This document shows, in pieces, positions 1 through 8,003 of a stretch of 64,000 nucleotides of DNA. How positions within the stretch are numbered: position 1 is the first letter of the stretch; every line of letters starts with the position of its first letter. The notes under the pieces are model-generated. The model was not told the DNA's origin. It made no database searches and was given only the letters and a program-made list of their open reading frames with translations. Made by a program: the position numbers and the translations under genes. This DNA is from Alkaliphilus sp. B6464 (lineage in GTDB: Bacteria; Bacillota; Clostridia; Peptostreptococcales; Natronincolaceae), in the NCBI RefSeq assembly GCF_018141165.1, contig NZ_CP058557.1, forward strand, positions 3,100,001 to 3,164,000, written 5' to 3'.

Positions 1-200
1 ATCTATTGTTAGATTTTTTTAATATGCTAGAACAGACAAACAGCAATAGTTTTAGAAAAAATAATTTTCCGACAACCATTGCTGTTTGTTTTCTTCCTAA
101 TACTTCACATGCTCCTAGCCCAGTAGGTTATATTTTACTCTTTAATTTAAAAGTTTTGTTTCATTTTTCTTCACCTATAGCAGTTGATAAAGAGCCAAAT

Positions 201-258
201 AAAAGAGAGGCTATCTCATTTCAGTGATATGATAAATCACCTTTGAGACGGCCTCTTT
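201..258 (-). terminator. Intrinsic terminator after the flavoprotein reductase gene
   Basis: Imperfect inverted repeat of AAAGAGaGGC with a GCCTCTTTT arm, further extended by a TCTCA/TGAGA pairing, directly after the stop codon of the minus-strand reductase gene. I see it as the end of that transcript. Confidence 0.6.
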
Positions 259-270
259 TAGCTTATTTGA

Positions 271-1734
271 TTATTTTGCTGCATTCTGTCCTGCTATTCT
301 ACCAAATACTACGATGTCAGCTAAAGCGTTTCCACCTAGTCTATTTCCACCGTGTACTCCTCCTGTAACTTCTCCTGCTGCGAATAAACCTTTGATGATT
401 TCTCCATCTTCATTTAATACTTCAGCATTTTCGTTTATTGCTAATCCACCCATTGTATGGTGTACTGCTGGTGCGATTTCGATTGCATAGAATTTAGAAG
501 TTTCTAATGCTCTTGGCATATCTGCTCTTCCGAAGTCTGCATCTTTACCAGATGCTTGGAATCCATTATATTTTTCTACCGTTGCTACCAAGTTTTCCAC
601 TGGCATATTTAATGCTTCTGCTAATCCTTCAGGTGTATCAGCTTCTGTTACGATACCTTGCTTTATATATCCTGCAATTGCACTTAAACTATCAGTAATT
701 CCTTGGTCAAATACTAAGTAAGCTGATTGACCTTCTTGTTCTAATATAGCTTTTGAAACAACGTCTCTTGTTTCAAGTTCTCCTACAAATCTATTACCTT
801 CTCTATTTACTACGATTGCTCCGTTACCTCTAACTGCTTCTGTAATCATATATCCATTGCTTGGAACTGCTGTAGGATGAGTTTGAATTTCTTCTAGTTG
901 AATTACTCCTGCACCAATTTCTTGTGCCATTTTAATTCCACTTCCATCTGCTCCTGCATGATTTGTTGTTACAAAACCTTCTAAATCAGGGTTAAGTGAT
1001 ACTAATATTTCAGGGTTTGCTCCAAATCCACCTGTTGCAAGAATTACTGCATTTGCTTTAATCGTAAGTTCGTTTCCATCTTTATCTTCAGCTATTACCC
1101 CAGCTACAACACCTTCATTTGTTAAAATTTCTGTTGCTTTTGTTTCAGTCATAACTTTCATTCCAGTGTTTTCTAAAGCAGTTTTTAATGTTTTAACGAC
1201 TTCTGGTCCAACTGGCGCTCCACCTGCAGGTCTATGTGCTCTATTGTTAGTTGCTCCTGCTAATCTACCTACGTCGGTAAAGTCTCCACCAAGCTCTAAT
1301 AACCAATCTATAGCATCTGCCGCTTTACTTGTCATAGTAGTTACTAAAGACTCTATATTCTTTTCGTAACCACCTTTCATCGTATCTTCAAAGTGAACTG
1401 TTGCATCATCTTCGATTTCCAATTCAGCTTGAACACTCGTTCCCGCTGCGTTTAATCCACCAGTTGCTCTTAAAGTGTTTCCTCCTACAATAACCATTTG
1501 CTCAAGGATTATCACTTCTTTTCCTGCGTTACGAACTTCTAGTGCAGCGGCTAATCCTGCTCCACCTGAACCAACTACTACTACATCTGTAGTATGTTCT
1601 ATTTGAGCAGGTTGTTGTGGTTCAGGCGTTACTACAGGAGCCTTTGTCCCACATCCTGATAAAACTCCTACACTCATTGCTAATGTCATACCTAATAATA
1701 CTTTTTTACTTCTGAACAATTTGTTCATTAACAT
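271..1734 (-). CDS. Extracytoplasmic FAD-dependent reductase, flavocytochrome c/fumarate reductase type, lipoprotein
   Basis: A 487-residue protein with a lipoprotein signal (LSGCG lipobox, Cys about residue 28), so it should be anchored outside the membrane. A GSGGAGLAAALE Rossmann motif near residue 55 binds FAD. The C-terminal GGNRLGGNALADIVVFG and the internal HTMGGL are typical of the fumarate reductase/urocanate reductase flavoprotein family. No haem-binding CxxCH and no separate FMN-binding domain are seen, so electrons must come from a partner. The ATG at 1734 has AGGAGG eight bases upstream. It lies about 1.6 kb from a divergent Rnf/Nqr-type operon that could supply electrons (inference). 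The substrate, an enoate such as fumarate or urocanate, cannot be read from the sequence. Confidence 0.85.
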   Translation of the reverse strand: MLMNKLFRSKKVLLGMTLAMSVGVLSGCGTKAPVVTPEPQQPAQIEHTTDVVVVGSGGAGLAAALEVRNAGKEVIILEQMVIVGGNTLRATGGLNAAGTSVQAELEIEDDATVHFEDTMKGGYEKNIESLVTTMTSKAADAIDWLLELGGDFTDVGRLAGATNNRAHRPAGGAPVGPEVVKTLKTALENTGMKVMTETKATEILTNEGVVAGVIAEDKDGNELTIKANAVILATGGFGANPEILVSLNPDLEGFVTTNHAGADGSGIKMAQEIGAGVIQLEEIQTHPTAVPSNGYMITEAVRGNGAIVVNREGNRFVGELETRDVVSKAILEQEGQSAYLVFDQGITDSLSAIAGYIKQGIVTEADTPEGLAEALNMPVENLVATVEKYNGFQASGKDADFGRADMPRALETSKFYAIEIAPAVHHTMGGLAINENAEVLNEDGEIIKGLFAAGEVTGGVHGGNRLGGNALADIVVFGRIAGQNAAK

Positions 1735-1943
1735 TAATTAAGTCCTCCTTTATTGTCTATACCCAATGCCCAAATTTTATTATAGCAGAATTTATGGTAT
1801 GTGCAATAAAAAAGTTAATATTTTATCAATCTCGGCTAGCTATATGAACCACCTCTATATTATCACATGTTTATATTACCTACCAAAGACTTCCAGGCCA
1901 TTTCCTTGCACCTTTAGTTCTTTGTCCAATTTTACAAAAAAAT

Positions 1944-1971
1944 AATACAGGGCTTGAATTTGCCCTGTATT
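1944..1971. terminator. Terminator hairpin AATACAGGGC/GCCCTGTATT
   Basis: Perfect 10-bp inverted repeat with an 8-base loop. Read on the minus strand it is followed by a T-run, so it suits the end of the flavin-binding protein gene at 2071-2550. Confidence 0.65.
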
Positions 1972-2070
1972 TATGGGGTCGCCTGTCGGCTTTGCTGTTC
2001 AAAATTCCCATCATTACGGTATGCGGCATTGTGATGGGATAGACAGTCAAATGCTTATTCGGTGCGCTTT

Positions 2071-2550
2071 TTACTTCGCCGTCTTATTTACAAAATCAAC
2101 TTCATATTTCCACTCGCCGTATTTTTGGTCGTTGTCGATTATCGTTCCGTTTGTAAGGGTGATACGCAAAACGATTGAACTTGGGCTGTCCTCGTCACCG
2201 TGGTCATCGAACCATTCGAAGATTTTTTTCATTTTCGCTCTGATTTCCGAATTTTTCTCGTCCTTGGCCCAACCGAGATTTTCAGCCGTGCCATTCGCAA
2301 CGAACCAGTCTAACCCGCCAATGGCAACTTCGTTGTTCTTCTCAATTTCCAACATTTTGCTTTTCTTTGCGTCCGTAGAAACATAGAACATACCGTCCTC
2401 ATAATAGGCATCAACCATACGGACAGAAGGGCGAGGATTGCCAGCAGCGTTCGCGGACAATGCTATGGTTGCAAGTGCGATAAGGTTGTCTTTACTACTG
2501 TTTCCGCAGCGTTCTTCCATAAGTTTCATCGCGTTTTCGTATTTGCTCAT
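2071..2550 (-). CDS. Pyridoxamine 5'-phosphate oxidase-like flavin-binding protein
   Basis: A 159-residue protein with the split-barrel features of the PNPOx-like FMN/F420 superfamily: an N-terminal helix, GNPRPSVRMV followed by FYVSTDAKKSKMLEIEKNNEVAI, then WxFxV-type strands. It most likely binds a flavin and reduces a small molecule; the substrate is unknown. The ATG at 2550 has TTGGAGGAAT upstream. The gene is visibly richer in G+C (many GCG, TCG and CGC codons) than its neighbours, which suggests recent acquisition. It stands alone, with a terminator downstream. Confidence 0.8.
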   Translation of the reverse strand: MSKYENAMKLMEERCGNSSKDNLIALATIALSANAAGNPRPSVRMVDAYYEDGMFYVSTDAKKSKMLEIEKNNEVAIGGLDWFVANGTAENLGWAKDEKNSEIRAKMKKIFEWFDDHGDEDSPSSIVLRITLTNGTIIDNDQKYGEWKYEVDFVNKTAK

Positions 2551-2604
2551 TTTAATTCCTCCAATGATGTATTTTAATTATTATACCACACATAACCTGA
2601 TTAA

Positions 2605-2823
2605 TATCTAACAATTCCAAATCTTACGTTTTTAAGAATTCATTATATATTTTTTGTAGTTAATTCCTTTATAAGTGCAGAAGGCACTAAATCATTAACA
2701 TATGCTATCCTCAATAAGTATCTTATTAAACTTTCTCCTTTAAAAGGTAGTATTAGTTTAGGCAACATATTTTTTCATGAACTAATATCATTTTTTATAT
2801 CAATCCTATTATTCATTTCCTAA
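2605..2823 (+). pseudogene. Possible C-terminal remnant of a membrane protein
   Basis: An open frame of about 70 codons ending at TAA 2821 without a usable start codon. It encodes hydrophobic stretches around KYLIKLSPLKGS and ends FFISILLFIS, reading like the last part of a polytopic membrane protein. No ribosome binding site is present and I cannot name the family. It may be chance. Confidence 0.3.
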
Positions 2824-2855
2824 CTCCCTTTAGAAATAGTTATAGAGTAATTTAA

Positions 2856-2908
2856 AATTATTAATAAAGGCCTAGTCAGCGAGTTAACTAGGCCTTTTAT
2901 TAATAATT
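2856..2908. terminator. Long hairpin terminator downstream of tRNA-Val
   Basis: Nearly perfect 20-bp inverted repeat centred on AAGGCCTAGT / ACTAGGCCTT with A/T-rich outer arms. It lies about 90 bases past the 3' end of the minus-strand tRNA gene and can stop transcription from either side. Confidence 0.65.
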
Positions 2909-2993
2909 TATGATATTGTCAATTGTTTTAGTTATGTATCAAATATTCATGCAAAATCTGTCCACCATTCGCGTAAATTACCATTTATTTTAT

Positions 2994-3069
2994 TGGTGAG
3001 GATAATTGGACTTGAACCAACGACCTCTACGATGTCAACGTAGCGCTCTGCCAGCTGAGCTATATCCTC
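2994..3069 (-). tRNA. tRNA-Val (anticodon GAC)
   Basis: Complete cloverleaf on the minus strand. The acceptor stem is GAGGATA/TATCCTC and the anticodon stem CTACG/CGTAG encloses the loop TTGACAT (anticodon GAC). The T-arm is GTTGG-TTCAAGT-CCAAT and the CCA end is encoded. It stands as a single gene. Confidence 0.93.
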
Positions 3070-3223
3070 TAGTATATTTTTTATACTATAATTACTTTAA
3101 AATTCTATGTAAGTGTAATCTTAATGTTTATGATTAATTGAAATTATATCACCTAGATTTAAAATTTGCAACAATATTTGCAAATCAGACTATTTTTCAT
3201 GGTATTGTAATACATTTATAGCT

Positions 3224-3251
3224 TTGAACGTATATCTGTAGGGTAGATAAT
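3224..3251 (+). promoter_or_regulatory. Likely sigma-A promoter of the rnf/nqr operon
   Basis: TTGAAC and GATAAT separated by 16 bases, about 45 bases before the first start codon. No operator or riboswitch is recognised between it and the gene. Confidence 0.45.
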
Positions 3252-3295
3252 AGTATAGTTAAAATAAATTTGCAAATTTAGGGAGGTAAGTCATA

Positions 3296-4258
3296 ATGAG
3301 GGAGTTTTATAAAAAAACATTCCAAAAACAAGCAGGTATGCGAAAAGTTATAATGAGTCTAATTCCAATAATAGTAGGCTCAATTTACTTTTTTGGATGG
3401 CGTACACTAGTTTTAATGGCTACTATTACTTTATTTGGAGTAGCAACAGAATATTTATTCGAAAGGCGTCTTAACAAAAAAATCACTGAAGCAGTCTTTG
3501 TAACATGTATTTTGTTTACATTAACATTACCAGTCTCTACACCGCTATGGGTGGGAATTATAGGTATAGTCTTTGGTATTACTTTTGCAAAAGAAGTCTT
3601 TGGAGGTTTTGGGTTTAATGTATTTAATCCTGCCCTAGCTGCACGTACCTTTATTTATGTAACATTTCCAGAGCCTTTAACTATTAGTTGGAATGTAGCA
3701 TCCAGTGGATTTCCTGGCGGGTTTGGAAAGTATATTACTCCTGCAGTAGATTCTATTTCCCAAGGATCTCCATTAATACATTTTGGAGAAACCAATACTA
3801 TGTTACCTTTTAAGCAACTATTTTTAGGTAACGCTACAGGATCTTTAGGTGAAACAAGCGGACTACTTATTTTAATAGGGGCATTTATTCTTTTAAGACA
3901 TAAATCAGCTGATTGGAGATTAATGTTAGCGCCAATTATAGGTTTTCTAACCTTCAACTCTATACTATATTTAAGTAATGTATCAGGTGCACAGCATCCA
4001 TTATTCTCCTTGTTTTCTGGAGGATTTTTATTCTTATCTGTGTTTATGACTACAGACCCTGTTACGGCACCTAAAACAAAAGAAGGTAAATGGATTTATG
4101 GAGTATTAACAGGAATTATAACTACTATTATCAGAGTATTTGGACTCTTTGTAGAAGGCGCAATGTTCGCTGTTCTAATAATGAATATATTTGTTCCGAT
4201 TATTGATGAAGCCGTAAAATATATAAAAACTCCTAGGAAAAAGGAGGTATCTGCGTGA
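3296..4258 (+). CDS. rnfD: Electron transport complex subunit D (RnfD/NqrB family)
   Basis: A 320-residue membrane protein with about nine hydrophobic segments. It carries FGGFGFNVFNPALAAR and FLGNATGSLGETSGL, both hallmarks of RnfD/NqrB. It is a core membrane subunit of the redox-driven ion pump. In family members an FMN is attached by phosphoester to Thr in an S/T-G-A-T motif. Here the aligned segment is DSISQGSPL, so Ser158 occupies the Thr position and the G-A is replaced by Q-G; flavinylation at this site is doubtful. The ATG at 3296 has GGGAGG upstream. It is the first gene of a tightly packed operon and overlaps rnfG by four bases. At 320 residues it is close to RnfD and shorter than NqrB. 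Confidence 0.9.
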   Translation: MREFYKKTFQKQAGMRKVIMSLIPIIVGSIYFFGWRTLVLMATITLFGVATEYLFERRLNKKITEAVFVTCILFTLTLPVSTPLWVGIIGIVFGITFAKEVFGGFGFNVFNPALAARTFIYVTFPEPLTISWNVASSGFPGGFGKYITPAVDSISQGSPLIHFGETNTMLPFKQLFLGNATGSLGETSGLLILIGAFILLRHKSADWRLMLAPIIGFLTFNSILYLSNVSGAQHPLFSLFSGGFLFLSVFMTTDPVTAPKTKEGKWIYGVLTGIITTIIRVFGLFVEGAMFAVLIMNIFVPIIDEAVKYIKTPRKKEVSA

Positions 4259-4860
4259 AGAAATTTAGTTTTCGTCCAGTTATTTTTATGATTATTGTCA
4301 CTGTAATATATACAGGCGTACTCGCTACTATTAATGAAGTAACCAAGAATAGAGTTTTATCTAATAACGAAGTAAAAAAACAAAGTGCACTACTTTATGT
4401 TTTAGATATACCTACCAAAGGTAAAAATCCTTCAGAAATAAACGAACTTTTTAACTCTCACTTTAAAGTTGTGGAAAGCGAGAACGACATTTACTATGAG
4501 GGCTACAAAGATAACTCTTTAGTAGCTAACATTTATCCCATACAAGGAAATGCTCTATGGGGAAGCTTGGAGGGATTTATAGGTTTAACTCCAGATTTAA
4601 ATAAAATTGTAGGTATAGAGTTTTTATCCCACAACGAAACTCCTGGCTTAGGTGGCAGGATGGATGAAGATTGGTTTAAAGAGCAATTTAGAGAAGTTGT
4701 TATATCCAAAGAAGTATCAAGAGATTATATAAATTATAAGCCAAATATGGGAGGTAAGGTTGACTCTATTTCAGGGGCTACAGCTACCTCAAATTCGGTG
4801 CTCAATATTATTAATGAAAATATAGAAAAAGTAATTCTTGGCAAGAGAGGTGAGAAATAA
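4255..4860 (+). CDS. rnfG: Electron transport complex subunit G (RnfG/NqrC family)
   Basis: A 201-residue protein with one N-terminal membrane helix (residues 8-26) and an extracytoplasmic FMN-binding domain. It has NETPGLGG and the C-terminal DSISGATATS, in which Thr176 is the expected covalent FMN attachment site used by an ApbE flavin transferase. No apbE gene is in this window. It passes electrons between membrane subunits outside the cytoplasmic face. Its start overlaps the rnfD stop (GTGA), indicating translational coupling. Confidence 0.9.
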   Translation: MKKFSFRPVIFMIIVTVIYTGVLATINEVTKNRVLSNNEVKKQSALLYVLDIPTKGKNPSEINELFNSHFKVVESENDIYYEGYKDNSLVANIYPIQGNALWGSLEGFIGLTPDLNKIVGIEFLSHNETPGLGGRMDEDWFKEQFREVVISKEVSRDYINYKPNMGGKVDSISGATATSNSVLNIINENIEKVILGKRGEK

Positions 4861-4861
4861 A

Positions 4862-5515
4862 ATGTTTAAACAAATAAAGAAAATTTTTGCTGCTGGTATC
4901 GTTCACGATAACCCCATATTTCGCCAGATTTTAGGTATTTGTTCTGCTCTTGCAGTTACTAACCTTATGATGAATTCCCTAGTAATGGGTCTAGGTGTAA
5001 TATTTGTTACATCTTTTTCAAGCCTAACTGTATCTTTTCTTAGAAAATCTACACCTAAACATATCCGGATGATGGTGCAAACCTTGATTATATCTGCCTA
5101 TGTAATTATAGTAGATATTGTTTTAAAAGCATATTTCCCTTCCATGAGTGAAGCTCTTGGTCCTTATGTCGGATTAATTATAACTAACTGTATTATTATG
5201 GGCCGCTGTGAGTCCTTTGCACAAAACAACACACCATTTTTATCTTTTATAGATGGAATAGCCTCTGGTATGGGATATACCTTGGTTTTACTTATTATTG
5301 CATTTTTTAGAGAAATTTTAGGCTTTGGAAGTGTATTTGGAATAACTATTATGGGTAATTGGTGGCCTAAATGGATATCTATGATTATGCCTCCAGGTGG
5401 ATTCTTCATGCTTGCTCTGTTAATATGGGCAGCAAATACATATTTGGTTTCACAACAAGATAAGCAAGTATCAAAACAAGATAAACCAGTATCTCTAGCA
5501 GGAGGTGGCAACTAA
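4862..5515 (+). CDS. rnfE: Electron transport complex subunit E (RnfE/NqrD family)
   Basis: A 217-residue, six-helix membrane protein. It carries the conserved LGPYVGLIITNCIIMGR loop and FREILGFGSVFG, typical of RnfE/NqrD. Together with RnfA it binds a [2Fe-2S] cluster in the membrane, one Cys pair coming from each subunit; the Cys in TNCIIMGR is present. I start it at ATG 4862, with GAGGTGAG just upstream; a longer in-frame reading back to 4838 would lie inside rnfG. Its stop overlaps the rnfA start by one base. Confidence 0.9.
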   Translation: MFKQIKKIFAAGIVHDNPIFRQILGICSALAVTNLMMNSLVMGLGVIFVTSFSSLTVSFLRKSTPKHIRMMVQTLIISAYVIIVDIVLKAYFPSMSEALGPYVGLIITNCIIMGRCESFAQNNTPFLSFIDGIASGMGYTLVLLIIAFFREILGFGSVFGITIMGNWWPKWISMIMPPGGFFMLALLIWAANTYLVSQQDKQVSKQDKPVSLAGGGN

Positions 5516-6105
5516 TGGAAGGTATTAATCCTTTAGTAATATTCTTTGCTTCTATTTTTACTAGTAACATGATATTAGCAAACTTTTTAGGCATGTGTTC
5601 CTTTATTGCTGTGTCTAAAGAAACTAAAACTTCTTTAGGCCTTGGTCAAGCAGTAACCTTCGTTTTAACTGGTACTACTATTCTAAACTATTTCATATAC
5701 CACTACTTACTAGTTCCATTTGGGCTTGAATATCTTCGTTTTATAGTTTTTATTATTACAATTGCAGCATTTGTTCAATTAGTTGAAATGATAGTTGAAC
5801 GTTATCTACCGACTCTATATTATTCGTTAGGAATTTTTCTACCATTAATTACTGTAAATTGTGCGATTTTAGGAGTAGCTATTTTTATGGTAATTCGTGA
5901 TTATAATCTTTTACAGTCAATTGCCTTTGGCATAGGTTCGGGTATTGGGTGGATGTTAGCTATAGTAGCTATGGCTGGCATTAGACAAAAGATAAAAAGA
6001 GCCCCAATACCTAAAGGCTTAGAAGGAGCTGGAATCACTTTAATAATAACAGGAATGATGGCTTTAGCCTTTATTGGTTTCTCAGGAATTGTAAATATTC
6101 AGTAG
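5515..6105 (+). CDS. rnfA: Electron transport complex subunit A (RnfA/NqrE family)
   Basis: A 196-residue membrane protein with six hydrophobic helices, topologically inverted relative to RnfE. MILANFLGMCSF near residue 25 and LITVNCAILG near residue 115 are the RnfA/NqrE signatures, including the two Cys that complete the intramembrane iron-sulphur site. It is coupled directly to rnfE and followed 11 bases later by nqrF. Length is normal. Confidence 0.9.
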   Translation: MEGINPLVIFFASIFTSNMILANFLGMCSFIAVSKETKTSLGLGQAVTFVLTGTTILNYFIYHYLLVPFGLEYLRFIVFIITIAAFVQLVEMIVERYLPTLYYSLGIFLPLITVNCAILGVAIFMVIRDYNLLQSIAFGIGSGIGWMLAIVAMAGIRQKIKRAPIPKGLEGAGITLIITGMMALAFIGFSGIVNIQ

Positions 6106-6116
6106 GGGGTCAGCAT

Positions 6117-7217
6117 ATGTATAATATATTAATAACTGTAGCAGTAATTACTGGAATTACAGCAGTGCTTGCCCTTATACTAACTTGGGCCGATGTCCGC
6201 ATTGCTGACTATGGAGAACGTAAAATAGTAATAAATAATGATAAAGAACTTGTAGTCGAAGGTGGGAATACGTTGTTATCTTCCTTAATTGCTAATGAAA
6301 TTTTTATTCCATCTGCCTGTGGCGGCAAGGGAACATGTGGGTATTGCAAGTGCAAGGTAGATAGTGGTGCTGGTCCTGTACTTGCAACAGAACTTACATA
6401 TCTTTCAGATAGTGATATGAAAAATAATGTTCGTCTATCCTGCCAGGTAAAGGTTAAGGATGATATGAGCATACAGATTCCAGAAGACTTATTTAATGTA
6501 AAACAATTTAAAGGTGCCATAGAGATTGCCAAGGATATTACACCTACTATTAAGTTTTTAAGGATTAAAATTACCGATGGACAAGAAATCGATTTTAAAG
6601 CTGGTCAGTATGTTCAGCTACTAGCACCGCCCTATGGAGATAGTACAGAAGAAGTTTTCAGAGCGTATTCAATTGCTTCTTCTAGTTTTGAAAAAAACTT
6701 TATAGATTTAATAATAGGTTATGTAGATGGCGGCATTCTAACAACTTACGTACACAAACATCTTTCCGAAGGTGATAAGGTAACTTTTAACGGTCCCTAT
6801 GGTGATTTTTATTTACAGGAATCTGAAGTAGATGTAGTTTTAGTTGCTGTAGGTACAGGTATGGCTCCAATTAGAAGTATACTTTATGAAATGCTACATA
6901 AGAAAATTGATCGTAATACTATCTTCTTTTTTGGAGCTAGAACTAAAGATGACCTATTTATGTTAGATGAGATGAAAATGTTTGAAAATGAACTTCCTAG
7001 ATTTAGATTTATCCCATGTCTATCTCGTCCACGAGAAGAAGATAATTGGCAAGGGCATGTTGGTAGGGTAAATGATGCTATATTCAAATATTTAGAAGGA
7101 AAAGATAGTACAGAAGCTTATTTATGTGGAAGTGCTCCTATGATAGACTCCACAGTTAATGCTCTTATAGATAAAGGAATACTTAAAAATAATATTTTCT
7201 ATGATAAATTTGATTAA
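6117..7217 (+). CDS. nqrF: NADH-oxidising flavoprotein with [2Fe-2S] domain (NqrF family)
   Basis: A 366-residue protein in three parts. An N-terminal membrane helix covers residues 3-24. A plant-type ferredoxin domain has Cys68, Cys74, Cys77 and Cys109 (CGGKGTCGYC, then LSCQV). A ferredoxin-NADP+ reductase module has RAYSIASS near residue 184 for FAD and GTGMAPIRSI for NADH. It should feed NADH electrons into the membrane subunits. NqrF belongs to Na+-NQR, while the preceding genes are sized like Rnf subunits. The operon ends here with a terminator, and neither RnfB, RnfC nor NqrA is present. The protein is slightly shorter than typical NqrF (about 400). Confidence 0.88.
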   Translation: MYNILITVAVITGITAVLALILTWADVRIADYGERKIVINNDKELVVEGGNTLLSSLIANEIFIPSACGGKGTCGYCKCKVDSGAGPVLATELTYLSDSDMKNNVRLSCQVKVKDDMSIQIPEDLFNVKQFKGAIEIAKDITPTIKFLRIKITDGQEIDFKAGQYVQLLAPPYGDSTEEVFRAYSIASSSFEKNFIDLIIGYVDGGILTTYVHKHLSEGDKVTFNGPYGDFYLQESEVDVVLVAVGTGMAPIRSILYEMLHKKIDRNTIFFFGARTKDDLFMLDEMKMFENELPRFRFIPCLSRPREEDNWQGHVGRVNDAIFKYLEGKDSTEAYLCGSAPMIDSTVNALIDKGILKNNIFYDKFD

Positions 7218-7219
7218 CA

Positions 7220-7255
7220 AAGGGAAGGACTGTAATCCTTCCCTTCAAATTTTTT
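7220..7255 (+). terminator. Terminator of the rnf/nqr operon
   Basis: Perfect 10-bp hairpin AAGGGAAGGA/TCCTTCCCTT with a 6-base loop, followed by TTTTTT. It also faces the end of the convergent dapB gene. Confidence 0.85.
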
Positions 7256-7269
7256 GGTATCAATTTAGT

Positions 7270-7989
7270 CTATAACTTTAATACATCCTTCATTGTATAT
7301 AGACCCTGTTCTTTAGCTATAATAAACTTTGCTGCTTCTAATGCTCCCTGTGCAAAAACTGATCTATTGTGAGCTTCGTGAACTATTTTTAAAGTTTCTA
7401 ATTCATTTATAAAGTTTGCTTCATGATAACCAACAATATTACCTCCACGAATTGCATGTATACCTATTTCTCCCTTTTCCCTTAGACATTCTCCAGCCCT
7501 GCCATATTGATGCTTTCTCACCTCTCCTAGCCCTTTTTCTATAGATTCAACAATAGATGTAGCACTTCCAGAGGGGGAATCTTTTTTACGATTATGATGA
7601 GCTTCTATTACTTCAATATCCACTTTTTCATTTAATATCGATGCTGTTTGCTCCACCAATGCAAATAATATATTCATTCCTAGAGACATATTAGTTGATT
7701 GTAATATTGGAATTTCACTAGAAGCAACTCTTATTTGCTCTAACTGATCCTTACTAAATCCTGTTGTTCCAATTATTAAAGGTATTCTTTTTTCCACGCA
7801 AAGCTTCAATACATCATCTAATGCTGAAGGATGTGAAAAGTCCACCACTACATCATAATTATCACTTAGTAAGTCTTTAGATGTCTTTTCATCTATACCA
7901 TTAATTTCTTTCCAAAATGGATCCTTATTAGCTAGCTCTTTTATTAATCTGCCCATATGTCCGCTTATACCATAAATTAATAAATTCAT
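7270..7989 (-). CDS. dapB: 4-hydroxy-tetrahydrodipicolinate reductase
   Basis: A 239-residue DapB, which reduces the DapA product with NAD(P)H on the way to diaminopimelate and lysine. GISGHMGRLI is the nucleotide-binding loop, IGTTGFS follows, and EAHHNRKKDSPSGSA holds the catalytic His-His and Lys. Length is within the usual 230-270. It is the last gene of asd-dapA-dapB, with 14 bases to dapA. Confidence 0.95.
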   Translation of the reverse strand: MNLLIYGISGHMGRLIKELANKDPFWKEINGIDEKTSKDLLSDNYDVVVDFSHPSALDDVLKLCVEKRIPLIIGTTGFSKDQLEQIRVASSEIPILQSTNMSLGMNILFALVEQTASILNEKVDIEVIEAHHNRKKDSPSGSATSIVESIEKGLGEVRKHQYGRAGECLREKGEIGIHAIRGGNIVGYHEANFINELETLKIVHEAHNRSVFAQGALEAAKFIIAKEQGLYTMKDVLKL

Positions 7990-8003
7990 ATAGATAAGCC
8001 TCC

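Noticed and set aside
6-227. Plus-strand frame of 73 codons and an open complement at the window edge
   Set aside because: Both strands are open and neither has a convincing start or family match, so nothing is called.
1973-2386. Plus-strand open frame of 137 codons
   Set aside because: Complement of the flavin-binding protein gene in G+C-rich DNA; no ribosome site and no family features.
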